Of a DNA stretch of 24,145 nucleotides, positions 1-8,799 are shown one piece after another (position 1 is the first letter of the stretch; the number at the start of each line of letters is the position of its first letter). The position numbers and the translations under genes are program-made. Source of the DNA: UA16 sp042095135 (GTDB lineage Bacteria > Bacteroidota > Bacteroidia > Flavobacteriales_D > Sanyastnellaceae); assembly GCA_042095135.1 (NCBI GenBank), contig JBELBV010000034.1, positions 1 through 24,145 on the forward strand. The letters are read 5' to 3'. The notes below the pieces were generated by a model, which made no database searches, was not told the origin of the DNA, and saw nothing but the letters and a program-made list of their open reading frames with translations.

Positions 1-1
1 G

Positions 2-115
2 AAAGCCTACCCTGCCCTTAAAGCAGCATGCGAAGCAACCGGTCTGTGCTCGGAAAGCAGCATCGCCTTCGAGGAGTACAGCGAGACAGGCACGAGGTAC
101 GTGATGACCTATTGA
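2..115 (+). CDS. C-terminal fragment of an unknown protein, cut by the window's left edge
   Basis: A reading frame is open from the first bases and ends at a TGA at 113-115, giving 37 residues that begin KAYPALKAACEATG and end GTRYVMTY. The composition is mixed and protein-like, with codon choices (GCC, TAC, GAG, AGC, GGC) like those of the neighbouring genes. It would converge on the penicillin-acylase gene and overlap its stop by 7 bp, a common arrangement for tail-to-tail genes. The start lies outside the window. I do not recognise the family, and the fragment is too short to assign one. Confidence 0.5.
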   Translation, partial: KAYPALKAACEATGLCSESSIAFEEYSETGTRYVMTY

Positions 116-2469
116 GCCCGTTCAATCCGCGACACAGCAGTTTTGTGGGCCTCAATATCCGCTCGACCCATGCGCTGCTTGCGGAATTGGCCCGCGTGGT
201 AAAGGTCCGCTTGGTTGTCGTAAAACGGGCTGAACACGTTTCCGGATTGTCCGGTAGGCAAGATGCTTTCAGCCGCATCAATGTCTGCAAAATCAATACC
301 GATACGCATCGAAGGACCAGAGAAAACGTCGAAGTTCACGGCCTCCTTCAACTTGAACTCGTATTTGTTTAGTGCGTCTTTAGAGGACGGCAAGGCATAC
401 GGCCCGACGTTCAGGAAATCCCCAACAAGCGGCGCATCTGTCATGGCGTGGCGGTGCACCACCGTGTGCAGGCGCCCGTAATGCCACTTGCTTGCGTCGT
501 CACCAAGCGCAGCTTTCAAATCCGCACGCGCAGCTTCAAGGGCGGCGGCCACGATTGTTGATGCATTCTCCACTTCTGCGGTTCGAACGTCGTCCCACCA
601 AGGACTGCTCGGGTTGGCGAGCAAGCGCGGGAACGAATTTTCCGAGACGATGGTTTTGTGCCACGACTCGAACTTTTCTTGCGCAGACCCCTCGGGAGCG
701 GCCTGCTCAAATTCGTCGTACATCGCCCCTTGGATGGTGCGGTACATCCACCTATAAAACAGCGTTGGGGCAACGTCATCCACCAAGTGAGACCCGTCCC
801 ATCCGCGCAGGAAGTCCTCCACCTCAGCACCCGCCGCATCGGCATAGGCGACGAGCGCTTCGGCATTCTGTCGGTAAACCGGGCTGTGGTGATCCAGTTG
901 GATGGCCTGGGCATCCGCGATGGTCCAATCGTTTTTGGGCTCGGAAAGCGCTTCAAAAATGCCCGTCGCTCGGGTGTTGCCTGCGTAATAATGGCCGGGA
1001 TACCGAATGCTGTCATTGGGCTGCGGAGCGTTGTTGGCCGAATAGACAAAACCGCGCTCGGGATTGACGAGCTGTGGGTTCATGTCAAACCCGTACCAGC
1101 CCTCGGGATCGTTCGCCGGGTCAGTGCCGTCGATGGCCGCCTTGGTGTCCACGTGATCGGGACGGATGGGCAACTTGGCGCTCGCCCACCAGCCGATGTC
1201 GCCCTTTTTATCCCCGTACATCACATTGATGCCCGGCGCGTGCACCAGCTCCGCACTGGCTGCAAACGCCTCAATGCCGCTCCCTCGAGAAAACCCGTAA
1301 AACGCCTCGTGGATCTGGTTTTCAGGGTAATGATTGAACGTCCACCACATGGCGAGGTCCTCTTCTAACAGTGGGCCGTGGTGTGTCTTTCGCACCTCGA
1401 ATTGAACTGGCTCTTCTCCTGCAACCTCGATGACCTCGGTGGTGATTTCCAAAGGCAACCACTCCCCACCATGGAGGTACCGATCGTCCTCAATCGTCTC
1501 CCGGTAGAAATCGATTTCATCGTTGACGAACATCGTGATGCCCCACGCATGGTCACGAGTATGGCCGATGGCCGGGAACGGGAGGCCTCCTATGTGGTTG
1601 CCGTAGTATTCGAGTTCGGGCGTGACGATGTGCGCTTCATACCACACCGAAGGCGAAGCATACGCCATGTGCGCATCGTTGCAAAAGATGACCTCTCCCG
1701 AGGCAGTGCGGTCGCCGCTCAACACCCACGCATTCGAACCCAACCACTGCGGCACAGGACGCAACGCGTCCAAGGCATGCACGCGGGATGCAAGGCCGGA
1801 GATATCGCGTGGTGTGTCACCGGTTGGAATATGAGTGAAACCCGCTTGCCCCCATGCCAAGTCCGCGATGTACGATGAATCCAGTGCCGTCTTCATCCAG
1901 TCGAGGATGGGCTCAGTTTTTAAGTGAATCGCAAAAGAATAGGCCATGAAACCGGTTGCGCAATAGACATCGCGCAACGTAAACGGTTCGGGCTTGGCAT
2001 TGATCAGCCGGTATTCGAACGGCAGCTCTTTCGTGGCAATGAACGCGTTCACCCCCTCCAAATAAGCCTTCATGGCCTGAAGCACTTCTGGCGCCGCGGT
2101 GGATTCTAAAGTCTCCACCGTACGGGTGGCCGTTTCGCGCATGCCCAGGGTGCGGAGGTACTTGTCGTTTTCAATCATGTCCCGGCCGAAGAGCGCCGAG
2201 AGTTCACCCGCTCCAGCTCGCCTCAACAGGTCCATTTGCCACAAGCGTTCCATGGCGTGCACATAACCCAATGCGTACATCGCGTCTGGTTCTGAATCGG
2301 CGTAGATGTGTGGAACAGCCATATCGTCAAACACAATCTCCACATCTGAGCCAACCTGCGTTGTGGCGTATTCGAAATTGTAATCCGGTGCGATGGTACG
2401 GGTCGTGATGTACACCAGCGAAAACAGCATGGTCAAGATGATGGCAGCGATGCGGATGACGAGGTTCAT
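109..2469 (-). CDS. Penicillin acylase family Ntn-hydrolase (penicillin amidase-like)
   Basis: This 786-residue protein has the order expected of the penicillin/acyl-homoserine-lactone acylase family: an N-terminal hydrophobic segment (about 5-25) acting as signal or anchor, an alpha-chain region (about 40-225), and a beta chain that would start at Ser245 in QWLGSNAWVLSG. In this family that serine becomes the N-terminal nucleophile after self-cleavage. Further family marks are NDAHMAY, a T-x-HGP motif (KTHHGPLL) and SANNAPQP in the oxyanion region. The length is normal for the family and the ORF is intact. The enzyme should act in the periplasm on an amide substrate; penicillins, acyl-homoserine lactones or other N-acyl compounds are all possible and cannot be told apart here. 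It is transcribed away from the susC-like gene across a 230-bp gap. A weak -7-like element TACCTTGC lies at 2488-2495 on this strand. Confidence 0.93.
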   Translation of the reverse strand: MNLVIRIAAIILTMLFSLVYITTRTIAPDYNFEYATTQVGSDVEIVFDDMAVPHIYADSEPDAMYALGYVHAMERLWQMDLLRRAGAGELSALFGRDMIENDKYLRTLGMRETATRTVETLESTAAPEVLQAMKAYLEGVNAFIATKELPFEYRLINAKPEPFTLRDVYCATGFMAYSFAIHLKTEPILDWMKTALDSSYIADLAWGQAGFTHIPTGDTPRDISGLASRVHALDALRPVPQWLGSNAWVLSGDRTASGEVIFCNDAHMAYASPSVWYEAHIVTPELEYYGNHIGGLPFPAIGHTRDHAWGITMFVNDEIDFYRETIEDDRYLHGGEWLPLEITTEVIEVAGEEPVQFEVRKTHHGPLLEEDLAMWWTFNHYPENQIHEAFYGFSRGSGIEAFAASAELVHAPGINVMYGDKKGDIGWWASAKLPIRPDHVDTKAAIDGTDPANDPEGWYGFDMNPQLVNPERGFVYSANNAPQPNDSIRYPGHYYAGNTRATGIFEALSEPKNDWTIADAQAIQLDHHSPVYRQNAEALVAYADAAGAEVEDFLRGWDGSHLVDDVAPTLFYRWMYRTIQGAMYDEFEQAAPEGSAQEKFESWHKTIVSENSFPRLLANPSSPWWDDVRTAEVENASTIVAAALEAARADLKAALGDDASKWHYGRLHTVVHRHAMTDAPLVGDFLNVGPYALPSSKDALNKYEFKLKEAVNFDVFSGPSMRIGIDFADIDAAESILPTGQSGNVFSPFYDNQADLYHAGQFRKQRMGRADIEAHKTAVSRIERAQ

Positions 2470-2627
2470 GTGCGGAAAATTCTGTCAGCAAGGTAGCACG
2501 GCAATGACGCGAAATTGGCATCTATAAAAACCGAGTTCTCGCCAATCCCTGTCGCAGTTACACACTCCGCAAATACAGGCATCACCTTCTACGTGCAACT
2601 CAGGTCACATGTCTCAAAAAAATCGTG

Positions 2628-2635
2628 TATTTTCG
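2628..2635 (+). promoter_or_regulatory. Weak candidate -7 element upstream of the susC-like gene
   Basis: TATTTTCG matches five of six fixed positions of the Bacteroidota -7 consensus TAnnTTTG. No convincing TTTG -33 element lies about 20 bp upstream. A 5/6 match is expected by chance in roughly one of four 60-bp stretches, so this is only a pointer. The rest of the 230-bp divergent gap (2470-2699) shows nothing I can assign. Confidence 0.2.
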
Positions 2636-2699
2636 CCCATATTGTGGACAAGGGGCCGCTTAATGAACTGAAGCCGCCACACAAACTAACCCAAATCCC

Positions 2700-5330
2700 A
2701 TGCTTCCGAACTCTATTCGAATGCAATCCAGCATCCTGGTATTGGCACTGATCATGCTTGGTGGAATCTCATCGGTTATCGCTCAGGTCGACATCACCGG
2801 ATCCATCACAGACGGCGTCACCGGTGAACCGCTCATCGGCGCCACCATCATTCAAAAAGGAACCACGAACGGCACCAATGCAGGCGTCGATGGTTCTTTC
2901 ACTTTGACCGTTGAATCGCTGCCCACAGAGGTGATTTTCAGCTTCGTTGGTTACGAGGCGCAAATCAAGGAAATCACGAATACGCAACCCTTGCAAATCG
3001 TATTGGTCGAGGACGCTGAACTGGTCGGAGAGGTCGTGGTGGTCGGCTATGGCCGCCAGAAGAAACGCGTTTCCACGGGCTCCATCGCAAAAGTGACCGC
3101 CGAAGACATCGAAGGCATTGCCGTACCGGATGTCATTTCAACCTTGGAAGGCCAAACATCTGGTTTGATTGTGAACGAATCAAGTGGACAGCCCGGTGCC
3201 GGCAAATCCATCCTCGTGCGAGGGATTAGCACAAACGGAGACAACTCGCCCCTCTTCATCGTTGACGGACTTCAGCTGGGCAACATTGACAACATCAACC
3301 CCGCCGACATCGAATCCATCGACGTTTTGAAGGACGCGGCCTCCAGTGCCATCTACGGTGCCCGGGCAGCCAACGGGGTGGTCATCATCACCACCAAGAA
3401 CGGCAGCGGCAAGGACGAAGGAACCATCAGCTACCAGACGAGCTACTTGAATTCTCAGCCGTGGAAGCTCCCCGAGATGCTCGGTGCGGAAGATTACGTC
3501 ATGCTCATCCGAGAAAAGTTTGCCAACAGCAACCAGACCTCCGCACTCGACGTGCTGGGTTTCCCTAACATGGGCGACCAACTGACGGCGAACACGAACT
3601 GGATGGAGGAGATATTCAATCCTGCCACGGTGGTCAATCACCGCTTGACNNNNNNNNNNNNNNNNNNNNNNNNNNNNNNNNNNNNNNNNNNNNNNNNNNN
3701 NNNNNNNNNNNNNNNNNNNNNNNNNNNNNNNNNNNNNNNNNNNNNNNNNCACTACACGCGCAGCCAGGACAAGCACAACTTCGATTTCCTGGTCGGTACA
3801 TCCTACCGCGCCAACGAATTCAGACAGGTGGGAGGCTACAGCTCGCAGATTCCATTGGACAACCAGTTCGACCCGAACTTCCAGTACCTCGACGCAGGAC
3901 AAGACACCCTGGATAACACGTGGGGCGGAGCCAACGTGAAGTACGCCCTCATCAGTACGTTTGGCCGGGTCTTGTACAACTACGACGAGAAATACCTCTT
4001 CTCTGCCACGCTTCGCCGTGACGGTTCGTCCAACTTCGGCCCGGGCAACCAATTCGGGGTCTTCCCTTCCGCCTCTGTCGGTTGGGTCGCCTCCAAAGAA
4101 GGCTTCATGGAAACCATTGAGCCGGTCAGCTTCCTCAAGCTGCGTGCCTCATGGGGGATCAACGGTTCAGACCGGATCTCACCTTTGAGCTACGTCAGCC
4201 GAATCGAACGTGTGTTCACGTATGCCTTCGGAACGGAAGACCAGATTCTCAATACTGGAACTGCACTCGCCACACCGCCCAACCCCAACGTTAAATGGGA
4301 AGAGAGCGAGCAAATCGACATCGGTATGGAACTCGGGCTGTTTGACGACAGGCTCACCGTCGAGGCGGACATCTACCGCAAGACCACCAAGGACTTGCTC
4401 ATGACGCAACAGATTCCAGGCTACATCGGTGCCACGAACAATCCTACCTCCAACCTCGGCGAAATCCGCAACCAGGGGATTGACTTGGTCGTCGGCTACC
4501 GCGCCGGTGAAGGCGATTTGAAGTGGAACACCCAGCTGACGTACACGCACTTCAAGAACGAAGTGATCAGCGTCGCCGGTGAAACGGGTTACCTCAACGG
4601 ATGGGGCTGGCCCGTGCGCAACACCGCCATCACACGCATGACAGAAGGCTACGCAGTTGGACACTTCGTCGGTTACCAATCCGACGGCATCTTCCAGAAC
4701 GACGGCGAAATCTTCAGCCACGTGAACGCTGCAGGTGACGAGCTTCAGCCCAATGCCTCACCAGGGGACATCAAGTTCCTCGACTCCAACGGCGACGGCA
4801 TCATCAACTCCGATGACATCACGGACATCGGCAGCCCTTGGCCGAAGCACATCATTGGTTTGAGCGCCAACGTGACCTACAAGGATTTCTATGCCAGCGC
4901 CATCTTCAATACGCAGATTGGCCACGAGATTTACCGCACGTACGAGCGTTCGGACGTGACCTTCTCCAACTACCAGAGCTTCTGGCTGGGTCGTTGGACT
5001 CCGGAAAACCCCAGCACGGAGTTGCCGCGTTTGACCTCCACAGACCCCAACAACAACCAGCGCCCCTCGGATTTTTACCTTGAGAACGGCAACTTCCTCC
5101 GTTTGCGCAACCTGCAAATCGGTTGGAACGTGCCTACGAAAATGCTGGAGAAGTTCAAGATGAAAGAAGCCAAAGTGTACCTCACCGGCAACAACCTATT
5201 CACGCTGACGAACTACCGCGGATTTGATCCGGACATCGGTACAAGCGGCTGGATTTTGGACACCGGCATTGACAAAGGTTTCTACCCGAACAACCGCTCC
5301 ATCGGTGCGGGCCTCAACGTTTCATTCTAA
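2700..5330 (+). CDS. SusC/RagA-family TonB-dependent outer-membrane transporter (contains an assembly gap)
   Basis: SusC-like proteins form the outer-membrane barrel that imports oligosaccharides using TonB energy, with a SusD lid. The protein starts with a signal peptide (to about residue 29, SSVIAQ), followed by a carboxypeptidase-regulatory-like beta domain (about 30-105) with ITGSITDGVTGEPLIGA, then a plug domain (about 115-235) with the typical GYGRQKKRVSTGSI, LVRGISTNGDNSPLFIVDG and SSAIYGARAANGVVIITTK. Barrel segments include LRRDGSSNFGPGNQFGVFPS, and the protein ends in an aromatic terminus (LNVSF) as is usual for barrels. The start at 2700 could instead be the ATG at 2721 (MQSSIL), with little effect on the signal peptide. 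The visible length of 876 codons, including 34 undetermined, is short for this family (about 1000 or more) because of the N run at 3650-3749. It forms an operon with the SusD-like gene 12 bp downstream. Confidence 0.95.
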   Translation: MLPNSIRMQSSILVLALIMLGGISSVIAQVDITGSITDGVTGEPLIGATIIQKGTTNGTNAGVDGSFTLTVESLPTEVIFSFVGYEAQIKEITNTQPLQIVLVEDAELVGEVVVVGYGRQKKRVSTGSIAKVTAEDIEGIAVPDVISTLEGQTSGLIVNESSGQPGAGKSILVRGISTNGDNSPLFIVDGLQLGNIDNINPADIESIDVLKDAASSAIYGARAANGVVIITTKNGSGKDEGTISYQTSYLNSQPWKLPEMLGAEDYVMLIREKFANSNQTSALDVLGFPNMGDQLTANTNWMEEIFNPATVVNHRLXXXXXXXXXXXXXXXXXXXXXXXXXXXXXXXXXXHYTRSQDKHNFDFLVGTSYRANEFRQVGGYSSQIPLDNQFDPNFQYLDAGQDTLDNTWGGANVKYALISTFGRVLYNYDEKYLFSATLRRDGSSNFGPGNQFGVFPSASVGWVASKEGFMETIEPVSFLKLRASWGINGSDRISPLSYVSRIERVFTYAFGTEDQILNTGTALATPPNPNVKWEESEQIDIGMELGLFDDRLTVEADIYRKTTKDLLMTQQIPGYIGATNNPTSNLGEIRNQGIDLVVGYRAGEGDLKWNTQLTYTHFKNEVISVAGETGYLNGWGWPVRNTAITRMTEGYAVGHFVGYQSDGIFQNDGEIFSHVNAAGDELQPNASPGDIKFLDSNGDGIINSDDITDIGSPWPKHIIGLSANVTYKDFYASAIFNTQIGHEIYRTYERSDVTFSNYQSFWLGRWTPENPSTELPRLTSTDPNNNQRPSDFYLENGNFLRLRNLQIGWNVPTKMLEKFKMKEAKVYLTGNNLFTLTNYRGFDPDIGTSGWILDTGIDKGFYPNNRSIGAGLNVSF
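3650..3749. other. Assembly gap of exactly 100 N inside the susC-like gene
   Basis: One hundred undetermined bases interrupt the susC-like gene after NWMEEIFNPATVVNHRL and before HYTRSQDKHNFDFLVGTSY. Exactly 100 N is a common placeholder for a gap of unknown size. In SusC proteins these two landmarks (end of the plug region, and the strand before the RRDGSS region) are normally separated by well over 34 residues, so the true missing sequence is probably several hundred bases. The continuous frame across the gap is a coincidence of the placeholder length and proves nothing. Confidence 0.97.
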
Positions 5331-5342
5331 AGCTCAGAACCC

Positions 5343-6983
5343 ATGATTAAGCACCTACGCAACGTAACGCTCCTTCTCGCCCTCGCTTTGAGCTTTGGAG
5401 CCTGTAATAAAGATCGCCTCCAAGTCGACCCTGTGAACCAGGTCCTGTCAAGCACCTATTACCAAACGGAGCTGCACGTTTCAGAAGCACTCATTGGTGC
5501 CTACGACCCTGTCGGTTGGTCCATGGCCTACGGGCAGTGGATTTCTCCCGTCATGTTCGGTGAGATTCGCTCGGACAATGCCAATGCCGGCGGCGACCCA
5601 TCGAACAACGACCAACCCGGTTGGCAGGAATTCGATGATTTTACGGAAACCAACACCAACACGGTAATTCACCCGCTCTACCGCCGCAGCTACATCGGCA
5701 TCAACCGGGTGAACAGCCTGTTGAGCAACACCGACACTAGCGATCCAGCATTGGCTTCCGATGCAGTGCAAGTGTACCTCGCGGAAGCAAAATTCTTGCG
5801 TGCATTCTACCACTTTGAAGTGTTCCGTCACTTCGGCCCTATCCCGGTCATCACCGAGGAATTGGCGCCTGACGATGTGAATTTGCAGCGCAACACCCTC
5901 TCAGAGGTCATGCAGCAGATCATCGACGACTGCGAGGATGCGGCAGCTGTGCTTCCCGTCCTGCCAGCCTCGGGCCAGGAAGGACGTGCCACGAAAGGTG
6001 CTGCCTTGGCATTGATGGGCAAGGCCTACCTCTACTGGGCAGATCTTAGCGGCGACGATGCCACGAAATTCGATGCCGCAGCATCCGCTTTGCAAGAAGT
6101 GGTGGACTTGGGCGTCTACGAATTGGTGGACGACTTGGGATCGCTCTACACCCAAGGCACACGCAACACCTCTGAAGCCGTTTTCGAAATTCAGCACAAC
6201 CCCCTCTACACCAGTGATTGGGGTTGGTTTGAAGGAATTGACGGCAATGGCATGATTCAATTGTGCGGCATCCGTGGCTTGTGTGAGGAGCACCCCACCT
6301 ATGAAGCGGGCTGGGGATTTATGTCCGTTACAGAAGGGCTGTACAACCACTTCTTGGACGACGACCACTTCCGCCGGGATGCGGCCATTGCATCGGAGGC
6401 GAGCTTGGAGCAAGACATGATCGACGCGGGTCTTTCCTGCGATCCCATCATCGACGCGACCCAAAACAACCCCATTGACTACACGGGCTACTTCCAAGTG
6501 AAGTACCAAAACTTCAAGGCGTTTGCCGGCACCAATATCAACGGCGGCAACGAACACTTAACAAAGGCACAAAACACCCACTACATCCGGTACGCCGATG
6601 TAATGCTAATGCTGGCTGAGGCTTTGCACCGCGGATCAGGCGACGATGGCTCGGCCATGGCCCATATTGATGCCGTCCGCGAGCGTGCTGCTGGACCGGG
6701 TGACAATGCCGGTGCATTCCGAACAGCATCGCAGCTGATGGCCGATGAAGGTATGAGCCTGCTCGACGTCATTTGGTACGAACGCCGTGCAGAGTTCGCT
6801 TGCGAAGGCGACCGTTGGACGGACCTCGTGCGCTCCGGACGCGCCGAGTCGGATCTGTTTGTTGGCGACGGCGACAAAGAAGGCAATTTTAGCGCCGATA
6901 ACCTCTGGCTTCCCATTGCGCTCGAGGAAACGGTCATCGCCAACGGCATGACCACCTACCCCGATGCTTCCCTCTTCGACTAA
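5343..6983 (+). CDS. SusD/RagB-family surface glycan-binding lipoprotein
   Basis: SusD-like lipoproteins sit on the outer face of the outer membrane, capping SusC and capturing oligosaccharides. The 546-residue protein has a lipoprotein signal (LSFGAC, Cys21) followed by NKD. It has the N-terminal RagB region with YLAEAKFLRAFYHFEVFRHFGPIP (about 149-172), the TPR-like helices of the family, and the C-terminal SusD signature YIRYADVMLMLAEAL together with YERRAEFACEGDRWTDLVR. The length is normal. It lies 12 bp after the susC-like gene and 29 bp before the PKD lipoprotein, so the three are very likely cotranscribed. The ligand is inferred as beta-glucan from the GH16 and GH5 genes nearby; no residue in this protein proves it. 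Confidence 0.95.
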   Translation: MIKHLRNVTLLLALALSFGACNKDRLQVDPVNQVLSSTYYQTELHVSEALIGAYDPVGWSMAYGQWISPVMFGEIRSDNANAGGDPSNNDQPGWQEFDDFTETNTNTVIHPLYRRSYIGINRVNSLLSNTDTSDPALASDAVQVYLAEAKFLRAFYHFEVFRHFGPIPVITEELAPDDVNLQRNTLSEVMQQIIDDCEDAAAVLPVLPASGQEGRATKGAALALMGKAYLYWADLSGDDATKFDAAASALQEVVDLGVYELVDDLGSLYTQGTRNTSEAVFEIQHNPLYTSDWGWFEGIDGNGMIQLCGIRGLCEEHPTYEAGWGFMSVTEGLYNHFLDDDHFRRDAAIASEASLEQDMIDAGLSCDPIIDATQNNPIDYTGYFQVKYQNFKAFAGTNINGGNEHLTKAQNTHYIRYADVMLMLAEALHRGSGDDGSAMAHIDAVRERAAGPGDNAGAFRTASQLMADEGMSLLDVIWYERRAEFACEGDRWTDLVRSGRAESDLFVGDGDKEGNFSADNLWLPIALEETVIANGMTTYPDASLFD

Positions 6984-7012
6984 TCATAACAACCATTCAT
7001 AAATCTAATCCA

Positions 7013-8719
7013 ATGAACTTTAACAAATTCATTTACGGTCTTGGGCTGACCCTGTTGGGCGGTCTCGTTTTGACCGGATGCCGGAAAGACGATCCGGAGG
7101 AACCAGGTGATGCGATTGCCACGTTCCAGTACGAAATCAGCGCCGACAACTGGGCTGAAGTGACGTTTACCAACTACTCCCAAAACGCCAGCTCCTACGC
7201 GTGGGATTTCGGGGATGGCAACACCAGCACCGACGAGAGTCCCGTACACACCTACGCAGGTGGCGGCACCTATGACGTGACGTTGACAGCGACCGGCGCC
7301 TCAGGTTCAGCGTCCCGCACAGAAACCATCAACATCGTCGACCCCAACACCGCTGGACAATTCCTCTCAGGAACCGAGGGCAAAACATGGTACCTCGACC
7401 GTGAAGGCATCGCTTTGGGTATCGGACCTGGAGCCGGTGACGTTTCGTGGTGGTCCTTTGGCGGCGTAACACCGTTGGGTGAGCGTCCTTGTATCCTCGA
7501 CGATTCCTACACCTTCAACCCCGACGGCACATGGGAGAAGAACACGGCGGGCACGTTGTTCGTTGATTCTGATGCGAACGGTGGATGGCTCGGCAACGAC
7601 TTCGAGACCTGCTTTGATGAAACCACTCCTGACTTGTGGGTCGGACCGAACGGTGAGGACTTGAGCGCTTACGCCGACGGAGGGGACTACACCTACGACT
7701 TCAACACGGCCCAAGGCGTATTCACGATTGAAGGCTACGGCGCCTACATCGGGCTTGCCCAGAAGACTGACAATGGCGACAACTACATTCCTGTGGCATC
7801 CAAATCCTACACCGTGCTCAACATGGAAACAGGTGCTGATTCGGACCGCATGGAAATTGCCATTGTCGGATTGGACGGCAGCTTTGCTTGGACATTCTAC
7901 CTCGTGCACTACCACGATGCCAACGACCTCCCTCCTATTCCGATCGCAGGTCCTGCAGCGAGCTTCAGCTACGTGAAGGAAGGCAACACCGTGACCTTCA
8001 CCAACACATCCAACAACGCAACGACCGCGAGCTGGGACTTCGGTGACGGCAACTTCAGCGCAGACTACAGCCCCGTTCACACATACGCCGCGGACGGCGA
8101 ATACACTGTGACTTTGACGGCGTCAGATGACAATTTCGCGACCGATGAGGCAACCGCGACTATCTCGATCAGCTCCGCAGTCTTCACGGCGGCTGACCTT
8201 TCCAGTGCGGAAGGCAAGGTGTGGCGATTGGACGGTGAAGCCTCCTACATTGTTGGTCCTGCGCAAGGCAGTGGCGAATGGTGGGGCGGTCTCGATGCTG
8301 CCGGCGTCGTAGAGCGCTACTGCCAAATGGACGATGAGTTCATCTTTTACGACGACGGCACCTTCGTTTACGATTCACAAGGCGACGTCTGGGCAGAGAG
8401 CTACATGGGCGGCAACAACGAATGCCTCACCGACGAATCGTTGGTGGCACCGTTTGATGTCTTCGGCTCAGGAACGCATGCCTTCACTGCTACGGATGCT
8501 GAGATCACGGTCAATGGCCTCGGTGCATTTATCGGATTCAATAAAGCCTACAACGGAGGTGAATTGGCAAACGAAGGCACTGGCACTCCGGTATCGACCA
8601 TCACCTACGAGGTCTACGAGTACAGCAACAACGACGGTGTTGAGCGCGTAACCGTAACCATCGACTACGGTGAGGAGCCAGGAACCGCTTACTGGACGAT
8701 GCGATTGATTTCTGAATAA
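7013..8719 (+). CDS. PKD-domain surface lipoprotein with a duplicated unknown module (SusE-position glycan-binding protein)
   Basis: This 568-residue lipoprotein (LVLTGC, Cys23, followed by RKDDPEE, which resembles the Bacteroidota surface-export signal) occupies the place of the SusE-type surface glycan-binding protein. It contains two tandem copies of one unit: a PKD domain (about 35-110 and 315-388, each with WDFGDGN and SPVHTYA) followed by a roughly 170-residue module (about 118-300 and 396-567). The modules share an EGK-x-W-x-LD opening, a WW pair (146-147 and 423-424), R-x-C-x-x-DD-x-x-x-F-x-x-DGT, a second cysteine (200 and 471) and a GxGAxIG segment. No catalytic motif is visible. 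Binding of laminarin or a related glucan is inferred from its operon with susC/susD and the linked GH16 and GH5 genes. I do not recognise the module family. Confidence 0.85.
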   Translation: MNFNKFIYGLGLTLLGGLVLTGCRKDDPEEPGDAIATFQYEISADNWAEVTFTNYSQNASSYAWDFGDGNTSTDESPVHTYAGGGTYDVTLTATGASGSASRTETINIVDPNTAGQFLSGTEGKTWYLDREGIALGIGPGAGDVSWWSFGGVTPLGERPCILDDSYTFNPDGTWEKNTAGTLFVDSDANGGWLGNDFETCFDETTPDLWVGPNGEDLSAYADGGDYTYDFNTAQGVFTIEGYGAYIGLAQKTDNGDNYIPVASKSYTVLNMETGADSDRMEIAIVGLDGSFAWTFYLVHYHDANDLPPIPIAGPAASFSYVKEGNTVTFTNTSNNATTASWDFGDGNFSADYSPVHTYAADGEYTVTLTASDDNFATDEATATISISSAVFTAADLSSAEGKVWRLDGEASYIVGPAQGSGEWWGGLDAAGVVERYCQMDDEFIFYDDGTFVYDSQGDVWAESYMGGNNECLTDESLVAPFDVFGSGTHAFTATDAEITVNGLGAFIGFNKAYNGGELANEGTGTPVSTITYEVYEYSNNDGVERVTVTIDYGEEPGTAYWTMRLISE

Positions 8720-8740
8720 TTCTTCGCAAGACTTCAAAAG

Positions 8741-8775
8741 AAAAGGGAATCGGCACAGTGCCGGTTCCCTTTTTT
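8741..8775. terminator. Bidirectional rho-independent terminator between convergent genes
   Basis: A hairpin with arms AAAAGGGAATCGGCA (8741-8755) and TGCCGGTTCCCTTTT (8759-8773) has one T-G wobble, a 3-nt loop and a six-T run at 8770-8775 for the + strand. Read on the - strand, the same stem is followed by TTTTCTTTT. It therefore can end both the susC-susD-PKD operon (stop 22 bp upstream) and the GH5 gene, whose stop is at 8800. Confidence 0.85.
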
Positions 8776-8799
8776 CATTTCATAGTCGAGGACTCAATG

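Noticed and set aside
2594..2609. TGCAA-N6-TCACA, a partial Crp-like site upstream of the susC-like gene
   Set aside because: Only 8/10 positions match. Such matches are expected several times per 24 kb by chance, so I do not count it with the two stronger sites.
2515..2751. + strand open frame through the intergenic region into the susC-like gene
   Set aside because: It covers the probable promoter and enters the susC-like gene in another frame, and no protein-like features are seen.
3180..4052. - strand open frame across the N gap in the susC-like gene
   Set aside because: It is antisense to the transporter and continuous only because N codons cannot be stops.
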